From Dryas octopetala (Eukaryota > Streptophyta > Magnoliopsida > Rosales > Rosaceae), in assembly GCA_963921425.1 (NCBI GenBank), contig OY992837.1, positions 6,049,896-6,113,895 on the forward strand: DNA of 64,000 nt. The letters run 5' to 3'. The number at the start of each line of letters is the position of its first letter. The first letter of the stretch is position 1. The notes beneath the pieces are model-generated. The model did no database searches. It saw only the letters and a list, made by a program, of their open reading frames with translations, and was not told the DNA's origin. Made by a program: the position numbers and the translations under genes. This document shows positions 11,926 to 24,620 of this stretch, piece after piece.

Positions 11926-13935
11926 GGAAAAATCTTAGCAAAATGCCTCGACTTTTCCCTCTTGTCTCAGTTGATGATGCGACATTCAAATTATTCCAAT
12001 TAAGTATTCCCTTGTTTACTTAAGTACCAATCAAGGATTTTCTGTCAATTCCGTCGTAATCGCCATTTAAAATTGGTTATGTGACCTGCATTTGACGAAT
12101 TTGTGAGAGCAAAAATTTTAGCAAAATGCTGCAACTTTTACTCCTTGTTTCAATTGAGGATGCGACATTCCAAGTATTTGATTAAAGACTCTTAGTTTTT
12201 TTAAGTACCAATCAAGGACATTCCGTCAATTCAGTCATAACCGCAATTTAAAATTTGTGAGGGCAAAAACGTCTTTTCTTCTAAAAAAGAATATCATTAA
12301 TAGAATTTTAAAAAAATTAAAATTAAAAGAAAAAGAAAAAAACAGGGGGTAGGATACACAAAACCCTCCCACCCCCACCCACCTCAATTCCCCTCTCCGG
12401 CCATCGGCCGACAACTACCTCATCCCCTATGCAGTGACCCATTTTCTCAGCAACAAGAAAAAGAAGAAAAAGAAAAAGAAAAAGCATAAGAATAAGAAGA
12501 AGAAAAAGAAAGAGAAGGGGAAGTAGACAAAGAAAAAAGAAAAAGAAAAAAAAAAAAAAAGAAGAAGAAGAAGAAGAAAAAGAAAAAGAGGGGAAGTAGA
12601 CAAAGAAAAAAAGAAAAAGAAAAATAAGAAGAAGAAGTAAAAGAAAAAGAGGGAGAAGTAGACACAAAGTGTTTCAATTAAAGACTCTTAGTTTACTTAA
12701 ATATCAATCAAGGACATTTCGTCAATTTAGTTATAACCGCAATTTAAAATTTGTGGGGGCAAAATGTCTTTTTTCTTAAAAAGAATATCATTAATAGAAT
12801 TTAAAAAACAAATTAAAAGAAAAAGAAAAAGAAAAAGAAAAAAGAGGGGATAGGTGTCCCCCCCTCCCACCCACCTACATTCCCCTCTCTGGCCACTGGC
12901 CGACAACTACCTCATCCCCTACGCAGTGACCTTCTTTCCTCAGCGACAAGAAAAAGAAGAAAAAAAAAAGAGAGGGGTGAGTAGACACAAAGTGTTTCAA
13001 TTAAAGATTTTTAGTTTATTTAAGTACCAATCAAGGACATTCCGTCAATTCAGTCATAAATTTGTAAAGGCAAAAACGTATTTTCTCCCAAAAAAGAATA
13101 TCATTAATAGAATTAAAAAAATTAAAAGAAAAAAAGGGGGGGGGGGGGGGGGAGTAGACACAAAACCCTCCCACCCCTACCCATACCCATCTCCATTCCC
13201 TTCTCCGGCTACCGGCCAGCAACTACCTCATCCCCTGCCCAGTAACCCCCTTTCCTCAGTGACAAGAAAAATAAAAAAGAGGGGGAGGAGGCACAAAACC
13301 CTCCCACCCCTACCCACCTCCATTCCCCTCTCCAACCACTGGCTGACAACTACATCATCTCCTTGCACAGTGACCCCCTTTTCCCAACGACAAGAAAAAG
13401 AAGAAAAAAAAAAAGGGGTAGGAGACACAAAACCCTCCCACCCCCACCCATCTTCATTCCCTTCTCCAGCCACCGGTTGGCAACTACCCCATCCCCCTGC
13501 GCAGTGACCCCCTTTCCTCAGCGACTGTTTTTTTATCTCTCTCTCTCTCTCTCTTACGACTTGGCCAACTCTGAAATCGAACTCCACGAAGACCTCTAGA
13601 AGAACAAGTTCATCGCCAACGCAATCGAGTTCTACCTAGACCTCGTTAACCTCAACGTCGTCCCTTCCATTCTCAACGTGCGAGAATGGATGAGGAGGAT
13701 CGGTGGTGGGGAGGGTTATGCATCCTCCCTAGTCCATCCCAATTTTTTTTTTAACTATTTTTCCAATTCTTTTAATTTTTGTATTATTATTTTTTAACAG
13801 TGATTAAAAAGACATTTTTGCCCCCACAATTGGTTATGTTCCCTGAACGTGACCAATTTTAAACGGCGTTTATGACTGAATTTTTGTGTCCTTTGTTCAC
13901 CAAAAATGAATTGGCCTTTATAAATTTTTATTATT
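11926..13935. mobile_element. Degenerate Mutator-like element with amplified internal modules
   Basis: The left end (about 11926, GGAAAAATCTTAG) and the following 250 bases align in order with the terminal repeat of the Pack-MULE at 18761: a start like GAAAAAATGTTAG, then AGTTGA(G/T)GAT, AATCAAG..ATTC.GTCA, AAAATTGGT..(C/T)GTGACC and (A/G)GGCAAAAA. An inverted counterpart lies at 13799-13935. Inside, the terminal-repeat module recurs at about 12110, 12675 and 13000. A GC-rich block containing CAACTACCTCATCCCC occurs five times (about 12405, 12900, 13220, 13345 and 13480), separated by purine runs (GAA and AAAG, 12450-12660). No target duplication was found, so the borders are approximate. Positions 13561-13700 may be captured host DNA of unknown origin. 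Confidence 0.65.
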
Positions 13936-14614
13936 AGGGTAAATTTGTGTTTGCACAAATTGTTAAAAAGGGTGTGTAGTGAAAGGCATCGGGTGTTCAA
14001 ATAGCAGCCATCTAAATATTTAATTGTCAAATAAAAAAAAAAAATTGTAACTACAAACGCAGGAAGAGAAAATTTTCGTTTCTGGAAAGCAAGGTACAAA
14101 AGATATCCAAAGCATAAACAATTACATCAAAGAGCTGTTCAAAACAATCACTACATTGAAAGCAAAGGCCTTTCATCTGGTTATTATGGACTCCGCAATG
14201 TAAAAGCAAAAATTACACAATGTGTTTCTCCTTTATGTAAAGAAGTGATATCAAAGTTCATTGTTCTTGGGTTTTTGCCCACCATTGTACCAAAAAAAAA
14301 AAAAAAAAGTGATATCAAAGTATTAACTGTATTTTTCTTCACACCTTCATTCTCAATATCTACAGGAACAGGATCATGCTTTCGACAAGGCAGAACTCCA
14401 CCAGGGTATATTGAGGAAACAAAGATCGAGAGTTGGGAAAACCCCATTAAAAACCGGGAAGTGTTCTTGAGCTCCATCAACCATGTAGGAAATCCAAATG
14501 TTGGCAGGTGGGACTGCATGGATATGGGCAGTCAATTTGCTTTGATGCTTTTCGATTAAAGTACCATTCACCCACAGACTCTGAAATTGTATATCAGGAA
14601 TAGCAAAGCACAAA
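13936..14614. other. Region downstream of the esterase exon remnant, no gene
   Basis: An open frame on the minus strand reads through 14374-14615 out of the esterase exon remnant. It matches nothing recognised and probably derives from ancestral intron or unrelated DNA. Confidence 0.4.
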
Positions 14615-14845
14615 TGATTAGCATGTTGAGGAGGGTGAGATTGCGTACGGGCGCCTCCATTTTTGGCGTCGCGCAACAGGGTCAAATCGACCAAATCGAC
14701 GGTGGTGATGACGTGGGAGACTTGTTCATCGCTCCAAGAGGTGTGGGGGATGAGAGTGATAAGAGCGAAGGCGACAAAGGTGAATTCGGCGGCGGCAATT
14801 GCCCAGTCCCGTTTGGCCCACTTTGGACACGCCATTGGTCCTAGG
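14615..14845 (-). pseudogene. First exon of a pectin acetylesterase, orphan duplicate
   Basis: Near-identical to exon 1 of the esterase at 1970-2192, with the shared reading [31 protein letters not shown] and LLRDAKN. The coding part runs 14835-14649 and ends at the same donor (GGCGCCC then GTACGC). Similarity continues only about 35 bases into the intron and then stops. None of the later exons (GGGWC, the GCSAGG nucleophile) is found between here and the CNGC gene. Compared with the outer copy it lacks an in-frame 27-base segment after MACPK and has one extra Ile codon (ALITLIPH against ALTLIPH). It lies 0.7 kb 3' of ALG10 on the same strand. Confidence 0.85.
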
Positions 14846-15540
14846 CCTATAAAAATGCTTAGAAATAAATATGAAAAATGTTATTAATTCATTTAGCCCA
14901 TATGCACTAGCAACTTTTTTCCTTAAGAAATTTGGACTCATTTACATGAGAAACACGTGCTATAAATTTTATGATACTTATTACTTTAATAAACATTAAT
15001 TTGTACTTAAGTTTTCTGTTTTTCTTTTTATTGAAGCACATAAGTTTTCAGGCGGTGTACTGTTCCTAAAATGTCGTCCTACACTCCTCATTTATATGTT
15101 ATATTTTAATTTGATTTTACCAATTAAACTTCGAACTTCTATTATTGTTGCAAAAATACGGTTTCAATGCAAAAATACGGCACGTTGACTTGGACGGCTA
15201 AGATTAAAATCCTCTTACTCAACCCATTTACGACAAATTAACAACCACCAGATCCGATATTACTGAACAAACCATCTGGAGTAGAAGATTTGGAGCAGCC
15301 AACAACAAAATATTTTGCTCTCCATCTGGAGTATACATATACAAGGCTACAACAAAGAGTGACTACAGTGCACACCAAAACAAGCATCCTCCTCCCATAT
15401 ACTTCAAAGTTTAAACTGACAGGTTTATGTCAAAATGTGATCAGTAGCAAATATTGAACTTCCAAAAAATTGGTTAGTAGTTTTCTGCTGGAAGGCGTTT
15501 CTGTGGACGTGAAGAAGCTTTTAGCATCTCTAGAGAATTT
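14846..15540. other. Spacer between ALG10 and the esterase remnant
   Basis: AT-rich and probably contains the ALG10 3' untranslated region near 15.2-15.5 kb. No ORF of note. Confidence 0.5.
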
Positions 15541-15542
15541 AG

Positions 15543-18187
15543 CTACCATATAAACCTCTGGGTGCCAGGCTCATGGGACCAATGGAATGGCCAGTACAAG
15601 AACATCATCATGGTGAAGACATTGACGATTATATACAGAAACCCCATCACAAGCCAACTTTGATAATCATCAATATGGGAATGTAACATCAAGAAAAAGA
15701 ACGGAATGGTATAATATCTAAACTCAATCAGCGGCGCAGGAACCAAAACTGCAGCAGTAGCCAAGAAAAATGCCAGCACCCAGATCTTCCTCTCAACTTT
15801 CCCTGCCAGGGTGAAATGAAAACAAGTCCCTTAGTGAAGAAACATAATGAAGCTAGATAAGATATAATGACTAAAGGCTGTCTGTATACCAACCCAATCT
15901 AGTGATGATGGAAAGCCATGAATAAACATAAAGTGGGACTAAAAGGTACTCCATTGACCAATGAGCTTTGATGACCTTCCGCCAAAGATAAAAGGGATAA
16001 TGCCGATTATCAGCAAGAAGATAGGGATGAGCTATGCTGCAAAAGTCAAAGAATTACATGATGAAATGGTAACATAAAAAACGAGTATTTATACTGCATT
16101 GGATGTGAAAACAGCAGGGGAAACGTTCACCATTCTTGACATTGGAGAAAATGTAATTCTTTGCAGAAACCAGAAAAGAAACATGTGCAAACTGTTTTCT
16201 CAAACATCACGTAAAACCCGACCTTCATATAAGGAAAAACCAGTAGGCCAACTCAATGGCTACTACTAGTAACAAAATCTGTGAACTACTTCCTCTTCAA
16301 TAAACTCAGTGCAATTATATTCTTCCAAAAGCATTAAGCTCAAAATGTTAAATAAGCCTGACCTGAAAAAATGAATAGAGATGAAGCCAGCACCAACTGC
16401 CAAAGACATTAGAAAGAAACTAAGCAACTTGTTCTTCCGGATTGAGCAGAATAGATCTACAGTTTGACTGAAACTACAGTGTATTGGAGCCATAGCAAGA
16501 GCAGAAAACAGACCGAAATACATGATCTGTGCAAAATGTGGGGAAACTGCATGAGCTTCTTTCGCACCTACAGCATTTGGACACTGTAAGAGACAACAGA
16601 ACAGAGGCCACCTCATATGCCAGAATTTGTAAAGCAAAACAAAAACACAACAAGAAAACAAAGGGATGAGTTGTACCTAGAACTACACTCCCATTCCAAC
16701 GGACAAAAGCAACAAAGGCTGCGAATACCATAATAAAAGGGCTAAAAGAAACCAAAATTTCCAACTTCATGTGCCATAATATTAGAAAGATGACCTTAAT
16801 TTCATCGAGAAAACCTGCAATATAATGCCACCAAGATGTATTATAAGCATTGAGAACAAGAAGCATCCACGGCAGGGTATGAACAACTGATTTGGAAATC
16901 TACTACAGTGGCATTTTCATTATCCTACCCATTAAAAACAGGGGGTTGGTCTGTTATATCAACTTTAATACTACATTAACATAAATTCGAAAAATAAAAC
17001 CTAAACAAATTTGAATACGTCAAGACAAACCTGACACGCAATTTTGAGAAGAAACACTTGTGGTTGGCATCAAATGTATTCCAGTACCTACTGAACTGCT
17101 AACTTTCCGCTTCCTCAAGTTTGAGCCCAACTTAACACTAGTTTTAGGAGTTAGTTGACTATTTTTCCTCATTGAGAAGTCAGAGTCGTCTACATATATC
17201 TTATCTCTTTGACCAGCTAAAGTAATATTTATAACCTCGCTGCAGCAAACAAAGAGTATCCATATAATATTTGTTTGCCGAATAACAACTGCCAAGGCAC
17301 CAACCTGCATTAACAACATCGAATTAAGTTATTTGTATCAGAATCACATCCTTATGTTCAAACAATTATATAATGACTTATGGAAGAGACTTGAGCTAAC
17401 TCCTTTACCAATGCACTGAACCAATACTTCTTCTTCACACACGCAAGATACATAGCAAGCACTGCAGTAAGTGATGCAACATCTGTATAATAGAGAAACG
17501 TGAAGAACCAATGGAGAGGGTACATGGCCAGGACCACTGCATAAAGTGTTGCTTTTCTTTCATCAAGAGCTGGCCTCAAGTGGGTGATAATTTCATATAC
17601 AAGAACACTGCAAAGTACTGCCAAAATACCATTTGAGGAGCGAAGAATCGCAGTGGAGCAGACTTCAGAAAATGATGAGGCTGCTTTTATGAAGAACATG
17701 CCTGGAAACAAATAAGCAACATGCGCTAGTGAAAGATAGTACCTGCAAAAGTTTAAAATTTGCATATATTAAATTCTTTGCTGATACAACATGATCCTTA
17801 AGTTCTCAATCAAAACATAGCAAAACCAATAAATTAGCTAGAACTAATTAAGACCCATTTCTTAACACCAAAAATAGAATTAAGAAATGCTAGAGAACAT
17901 ACAGGCCAGGAGGAGTGGTAATCATGGGGTCCCAGCTTCTGAAATTGCCATTGCAGTACTGATGAGCCTGGGGCACATGGAATATCTCATCCTACAGATT
18001 ATCAATGCATGAACTTGTTATACATAACCAAAAATGTAAGATAGATACAATTCACATTGAAAAAAAGTGGGTATCTGTGTTTTTTGGGTGGGCTTACCAT
18101 GTAAGGCTCGGGAACGATGTGATTCACAAGGAGGGAGATGGGTACTACCCACAAGCTCACAATCGTTGCTACAGCTATCCTACCCAT
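15543..18187 (-). CDS. ALG10: Dol-P-Glc:Glc2Man9GlcNAc2-PP-dolichol alpha-1,2-glucosyltransferase
   Basis: Adds the last (third) glucose to the lipid-linked N-glycan precursor in the ER membrane, which oligosaccharyltransferase needs for efficient transfer (family knowledge, DIE2/ALG10). Eight exons join in phase: 18187-18098, 17991-17903, 17742-17409, 17304-17031, 16814-16677, 16567-16363, 16036-15894 and 15802-15543. They give 510 codons plus stop, the usual plant length of about 509. Recognisable blocks are [20 protein letters not shown], the lumenal acidic loop near the N-terminus, [48 protein letters not shown] and the C-terminal [11 protein letters not shown]. Many hydrophobic helices are evident. 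The gene appears intact and is the complete partner of the scrap at 3.46-3.76 kb. Confidence 0.96.
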
Positions 18188-18760
18188 CTTTCTCTGTTAT
18201 TGCAGAGTCAAATCCCAAGGCTCTGTTTGGTTCCATGGAATCGGCAATCCCAAATGTGCCCCAACATCACGAGCTGAGACTAGGAAGCTCGGATTCCAAG
18301 TTTCTTTTAGCCGATCATCAGAATCAAACCTACTTAGGCAAGAGTCTTCCTTTCAACCTCTGAAGCTGCGGTTACCACTGGAAGTTCCAATAGTCCGATT
18401 CCGATTCCGCTCTCTGCAATCCCCAATTCTAAATTTGGGCCTGTTAAAACCTAATTAAAAAATATATACTATGTGAATTATTTTTATAGTGCAATATTGA
18501 GAGCCGGGGTGATTGAATTTCGAAAGACTGATCACTGAAATGCAACTGAAAATCGGAATTGTTTTGGTACTAAATACGAAAATTGTTTCCGAATTTAAAG
18601 AATTATGAAAATGTATTGGTATTAAATATTAATACATGAAAATAAAAATATATGGTTAAACTTTTGCAGTGGATATGAGGTTAAATGCTAAAATTTCATT
18701 GGACTCCGCCTAAGTCCAAAAGATAACGCCCCGTTTGGTATCCAACTCAAATTTTTTATT

Positions 18761-18958
18761 GAAAAAATGTTAGTAAAAAGACTATAAATATACCCCTATT
18801 TTTAGTTGAGGATCCCGATTTCACTTTGATTCAATTAAGGACTATAATTTTTCAAATGGCTCAATCAAGTACATTCCGTCATGTCTGTCACATTTATTGT
18901 TAAAAATTGGTCACGTGACCCTCACGTGACCAATTTATAAGGGCAAAAAAGTCTTTTC
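18761..18958 (+). repeat. Left terminal inverted repeat of the Pack-MULE
   Basis: Pairs with 19868-20067 on the opposite strand. It contains the palindrome GTCACGTGAC followed by a second CACGTGACC, which are G-box/ABRE-type cores, near its inner end. Confidence 0.88.
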
Positions 18959-19155
18959 TCCCCTTCCCTCCCTTCCCCTCCCCTCTCTTTTCTCTTGTAT
19001 CTCTGCGCGCCATCCCCCCCTCCCCCACCCGTCCCAGCCTTGGCCCCATCCAGCTCCACCACCCCAACCCAGCCCCGGCATCGTCGCAAAACCCAGTCAC
19101 ACCCAGCCCCGGCGCCATCTCTCATATCTCTACGCGCCATCCCTCCCCCTACACA

Positions 19156-19622
19156 GTGAATCCAAGCTTAGACTTCTTTCCATAATCAACGGAGAGATGC
19201 TCCAGGAGAAGCGAGCCGAGACCCGACCCGGTTCCTCCACCGACAGCATTGAAGACGAGGAAACCCTGGAGACCGGTACAGTTGTCAGCGAGCTTATGAA
19301 TGGGGTCGAGGCAGAGATCGACGATCATTTTGCCGATGGTGTAGTGGCCGCGGGCGAAGTTGTTGGCGGCGTCGTCCTTGCCGCTGATGAGCTGCTCAGG
19401 GTGGAAGAGTTGGCGGTAGGTGCCCGTGCAGACCTGGTCGATGACGGTGGGCTCGAGGTCGACAAAGATGGCGCGGGGGACGTGCTTGCCGACGCCGGTC
19501 TCGCTGAAGAAGGTGTTGAAGGCGTCGTCCTCGCGGCCGATGGTCTTGTCGCTCGGCATCTGGCCGTTGGGCTGGATGCCGTGCTCCAGGCAGTAGAGCT
19601 CCCAACAGGCATTGCCCACTTA
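19156..19622 (-). pseudogene. Captured alpha-tubulin fragment inside the Pack-MULE
   Basis: The translation matches about residues 20-172 of alpha-tubulin: [84 protein letters not shown], and the GTP-binding signature [12 protein letters not shown]. Both ends stop abruptly against unrelated sequence: before the conserved N-terminus MREC, and after GFTV where YPSPQ should follow. No stop or frameshift interrupts the roughly 155 codons, although several residues differ from the conserved family sequence. It is an incomplete copy that could not fold as tubulin. Confidence 0.9.
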
Positions 19623-20365
19623 GTGCGGTTGGGTGTGGTGGACGGGGCTGGGGCTGGGTTTTACTGGGTTTTGCGACGGGGCCGGGGCTGGGTTGGGGTA
19701 GTGGAGCTGGATGGGGCCAGGGTTGGGCTAGGACTGGTGGGGGAGGGGGGAGGGATGGCGATGGTATAGGGGGAGGAGGGGGCGGGGATGGGTGACTGTG
19801 ACGGGGAGGGGGAGCTGGCTGGAGGGCAGAGAGAAAAGAGAGAGAGAGAGGGGAGGGGAGGGGAGGGGAGAAAAGACTTTTTTGCCCTTATAAATTAGTC
19901 ACGTGAGGGTCACGTGACCAATTCTTAACGGTAAATGTGACAGACATGACGGAATGTACTTGATTGAGCCATTTGAAAAATTATAGTCCTTAATTGAATC
20001 AAAGTGAAATCGGGATCCTCAACTAAAAATAGGGGTATATTTATAGTCCTTTTGCTAACATTTTCCCTTTTTTATTTCAAAAATTAAGATTTTTTTTTTT
20101 AAATGTGAGTTTTCAAAATTAATTTTTAAAATTTGAAAACGTGTTTTGTATGAAATTTGAAAATAATTTTTAAATTTAAAAAATGATGACATCTAAGAAA
20201 AAAGGAAGTGTAAAAAAAAAAAAATGAGAAAAACGATGTTTATCATTTTTAAAAATAGGCATGTTTTTGAATTTTTTTTCTAAAAACTGTTTTTAAAAAT
20301 GGTCTACCAAACACATTTTCTTGACTAAAATTTGTTTTTGAATAGAATACCAAACAGGCCCTAAG

Positions 20366-21941
20366 GTATTAAAGTTTTTTTTTTTTTTTGGTGAAAAAAA
20401 AAAGGTATTAATTTAGTAGCATTGTCTAGTGATAACTAGCTATTAATTCATTGTGTTTCTCTTTCAAATTTTGGAAGAAATCTCAAATTTAACTCTCCTT
20501 TACCACATAAAAATGAATAAAAAATAGCATAACCCATTACATAAGTCTCAATGTCTTATAGTTAGTAAACCTAAATTTGCTAGTTAAGAGTCCATGGATA
20601 TGACCAAAGCTTGAAAGACAAGATACAAAGATCAAGGTCTGAGATTTGGGATCTAAGATTCAAAATATAAGGTATGTGTGAGACTCAAGATCTCAAATCG
20701 AAACTCGAAACTCGAAACTCAGTGATCGAGGCTCAAAAGCTAGATATGGGCTCAAGGCTCAGCACCCAAAATCCAAAATTCATAGCTCGAGACTTAGGGC
20801 TCAAACTCGAAACTTGGAGTCCAAGGTACTGCAGCTCAAGTTTGGTACTCGGTAGTACCTAGAGTTTCTTTTTCTTATGGCTTGGGATCATGAGCATATT
20901 CATTGTTTTTGCATTTTCATACATTAATACAATAATACCACATGCGTTTCCTCTACCTTTTTTGGAAAAACTATTTTAGAATTAGGCCACTATACTTGGC
21001 TGATCTTGGAATTGCATAGTTCAAATTTCTTGTTAATGGATCCTTAGCATTTTCATTTGGCCCTTGGCCTCTATTCAACCTGGTATCACTAGCAGTAGTT
21101 ACTCCTTATGCTTTGTTAGTCTATTCCATTTCTTTGGGATCATCATTGTAAGTATGTTATAGTTCTCATAGTATGTCGGAGATTTATGTTATAGTTCTCA
21201 TAGTATGTCGGAAATCTAAATTATAAACTCTATTTAAGTGAGTGGAATGAACAGGGAATGTCATGCTGAGACAGTGAGACCTTTGCACTGTCTACAAATT
21301 GGAGGTCTTGGGTTCCCTTTGAAAGCAACCCAGGTTGGTTTGGCGTAAGAAAAAAGGTTGCTTGGCCAGCATTGTCTCTGTTTCATTAGCTTTTCCTTCA
21401 GTATTCATCAAAAGAGGTATGCACAGCTCCATTATTTCATTAAATTAAAACAAAGTTTCGGTCAGATTACAGTCAAACTCACATAAGGAAATCAGCAAGG
21501 GACCAACTGATCTTCATAATCACCATTACCAACACATAGTAGCATCTTCATTGTTCTTATATAACATGGGCCAACTTGCCTCTACTGTTAAATACAGACT
21601 AAATTATGCTATATGCAAGAAAGTTTCATTTCAAAGAAACCACCAATTAAATCATTCAAATACCAAAGCAGATAAACGGAAGGAACAGCACAAGAAAAAG
21701 TTAGATGAGACAGAATAAGCATGCTACCAAAAGAGGGATTAGTCAATGACCACTGAGAATAAAAACATCTTCAAAAGAATTACAAAACAAAATAATCCAG
21801 CAGTAAACCTACAAGGTCATAGTCCAGACAGTAAAATAATAGAAAGCAAATAAATACGGACAACAAAACCAGAGAACAAGAATGCGAGCAGCATTTTCTT
21901 TCCAAATAGTGATACTTAAGTCCGCCTATCCTTGATTGTAA
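20366..21941. other. Intergenic region 3' of actin
   Basis: Contains the actin 3' untranslated region on its right. A degenerate stretch at about 20680-20830 is built of variants of CTCGAAA and CTCAAG. A 25-base direct repeat occurs at 21156-21180 and 21188-21212. No coding gene seen. Confidence 0.5.
21156..21212 (+). repeat. Two-copy 25-bp direct repeat
   Basis: GTTATAGTTCTCATAGTATG plus five more bases (TCGGA) is present twice without mismatch, separated by 7 bases. Confidence 0.85.
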
Positions 21942-23804
<1,863 letters not shown>

Positions 23805-24620
23805 CTTCTATTTCCTGCAAGTAAAGTAACAGCATTGTAGTAAAAGAACCCAAAACAAAAATTAACCAAAACACATGACTTAAAACAAACATGTCTCACA
23901 TATCAATAGAATGGTCACTTGTCTCACACAAGAACAATGTTGCATAGTAATTAACATATGAGAAATTGAAGTTAACAAGTAACAAACATATAAGTTCAAA
24001 TCCAGTCCAACCCAATCTCAAAAAGAACATTTACAATAAAAAGGACATAAACAATGGCCTAAACTCAAAATCTAATTCACAGAAATTTCTTGGTTCTATA
24101 AAAATAGACAAAATTTTTCTTTATGGAAAAATATCATATAATCAGCAATGCAAATCCCTCATCATCTATAAACAAACAGATCATGCAATAAATCTACCGA
24201 AAATAAAACGAAAAAAACTAAGCCCAATATTGTAACAACCGACACATCAAATACTTTAATACAAACCCAAATGTAGCAAAAATCATCCACCAAACAACAA
24301 AATGAGAATGGAGAACGCCCAAATCAACCAAAACCTAGTGAAATTCGAGCACATTGTATGATTATAATCTCGTAAGAAAATAAAACAGAGAAATATATGA
24401 TACGGATCGAAATGGTACTCGGAGATTCACCTTTTGGAAACCCTAGAATATGCGTTTTCCTTTGAGGTGTGGATGAACTCTGCCCGCCTTGAGGGCCTTG
24501 GTGCTGGTTCAAAATGGAAACAAAAAACGAAACGGACACGAAAAACCGAGTGAAAGAGAAAGGGGATTTGGCAATGAAATGAAATGGAAATGAAAATGGA
24601 AGTCCTCCGCCCGAAATGAA
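23805..24620 (-). promoter_or_regulatory. Actin 5' leader with leader intron
   Basis: A leader intron of about 616 bases is predicted at 24430-23815, with donor GGTGAATC after CCAAAAG and acceptor CTTGCAG ten bases before the start codon. A 5' untranslated exon lies upstream (about 24431-24560) and contains CTAGGGTTT. Leader introns of this kind are typical of plant actin genes and often enhance expression (family knowledge). A possible TATA variant, ATTTAAAG, lies near 24627 on the coding strand. Confidence 0.7.

Larger units (their letters stand above)
18761..20067. mobile_element. Pack-MULE (non-autonomous Mutator-like transposon) carrying tubulin sequence
   Basis: The terminal inverted repeats begin GAAAAAATGTTAG (left) and GGGAAAATGTTAG (right, inverse strand). 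They stay nearly identical for about 190-200 bases, differing at only a few sites. A perfect 9-base target duplication, TTTTTTATT, flanks the element at 18752-18760 and 20068-20076; a target of this length is diagnostic of the Mutator superfamily. No transposase is encoded. The interior is GC-rich, with pyrimidine- or purine-rich arms around a captured alpha-tubulin piece. The near-identity of the repeats suggests fairly recent insertion. Confidence 0.9.
18729..20365. mobile_element. MITE with GTTTGGTAT ends, split by the Pack-MULE
   Basis: The outer left flank begins CCCCGTTTGGTATCC, and the outer right flank ends in its near inverse (GAATACCAAACAGGCCC). With the MULE and one copy of its 9-bp target removed, the element is about 330 bases, AT-rich and non-coding. 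This fits an older hAT-like MITE into which the MULE jumped. Its own target duplication was not resolved, so the borders are approximate. Confidence 0.55.

Noticed and set aside
12854-13507. 217-codon plus-strand ORF
   Set aside because: It is a by-product of the repeated GC-rich modules and purine runs in the degenerate element: low complexity, repeats of the same peptide, no conserved motif.
19197-19769. 190-codon plus-strand ORF opposite the tubulin fragment
   Set aside because: A shadow of the GC-rich tubulin frame on the other strand; its composition is Val/Asp/Gly-rich as expected for such shadows.
21240-21340. tRNA-like stretch ending GGTCTTGGGTTCCC
   Set aside because: No cloverleaf arms could be formed and no A-box was found upstream.
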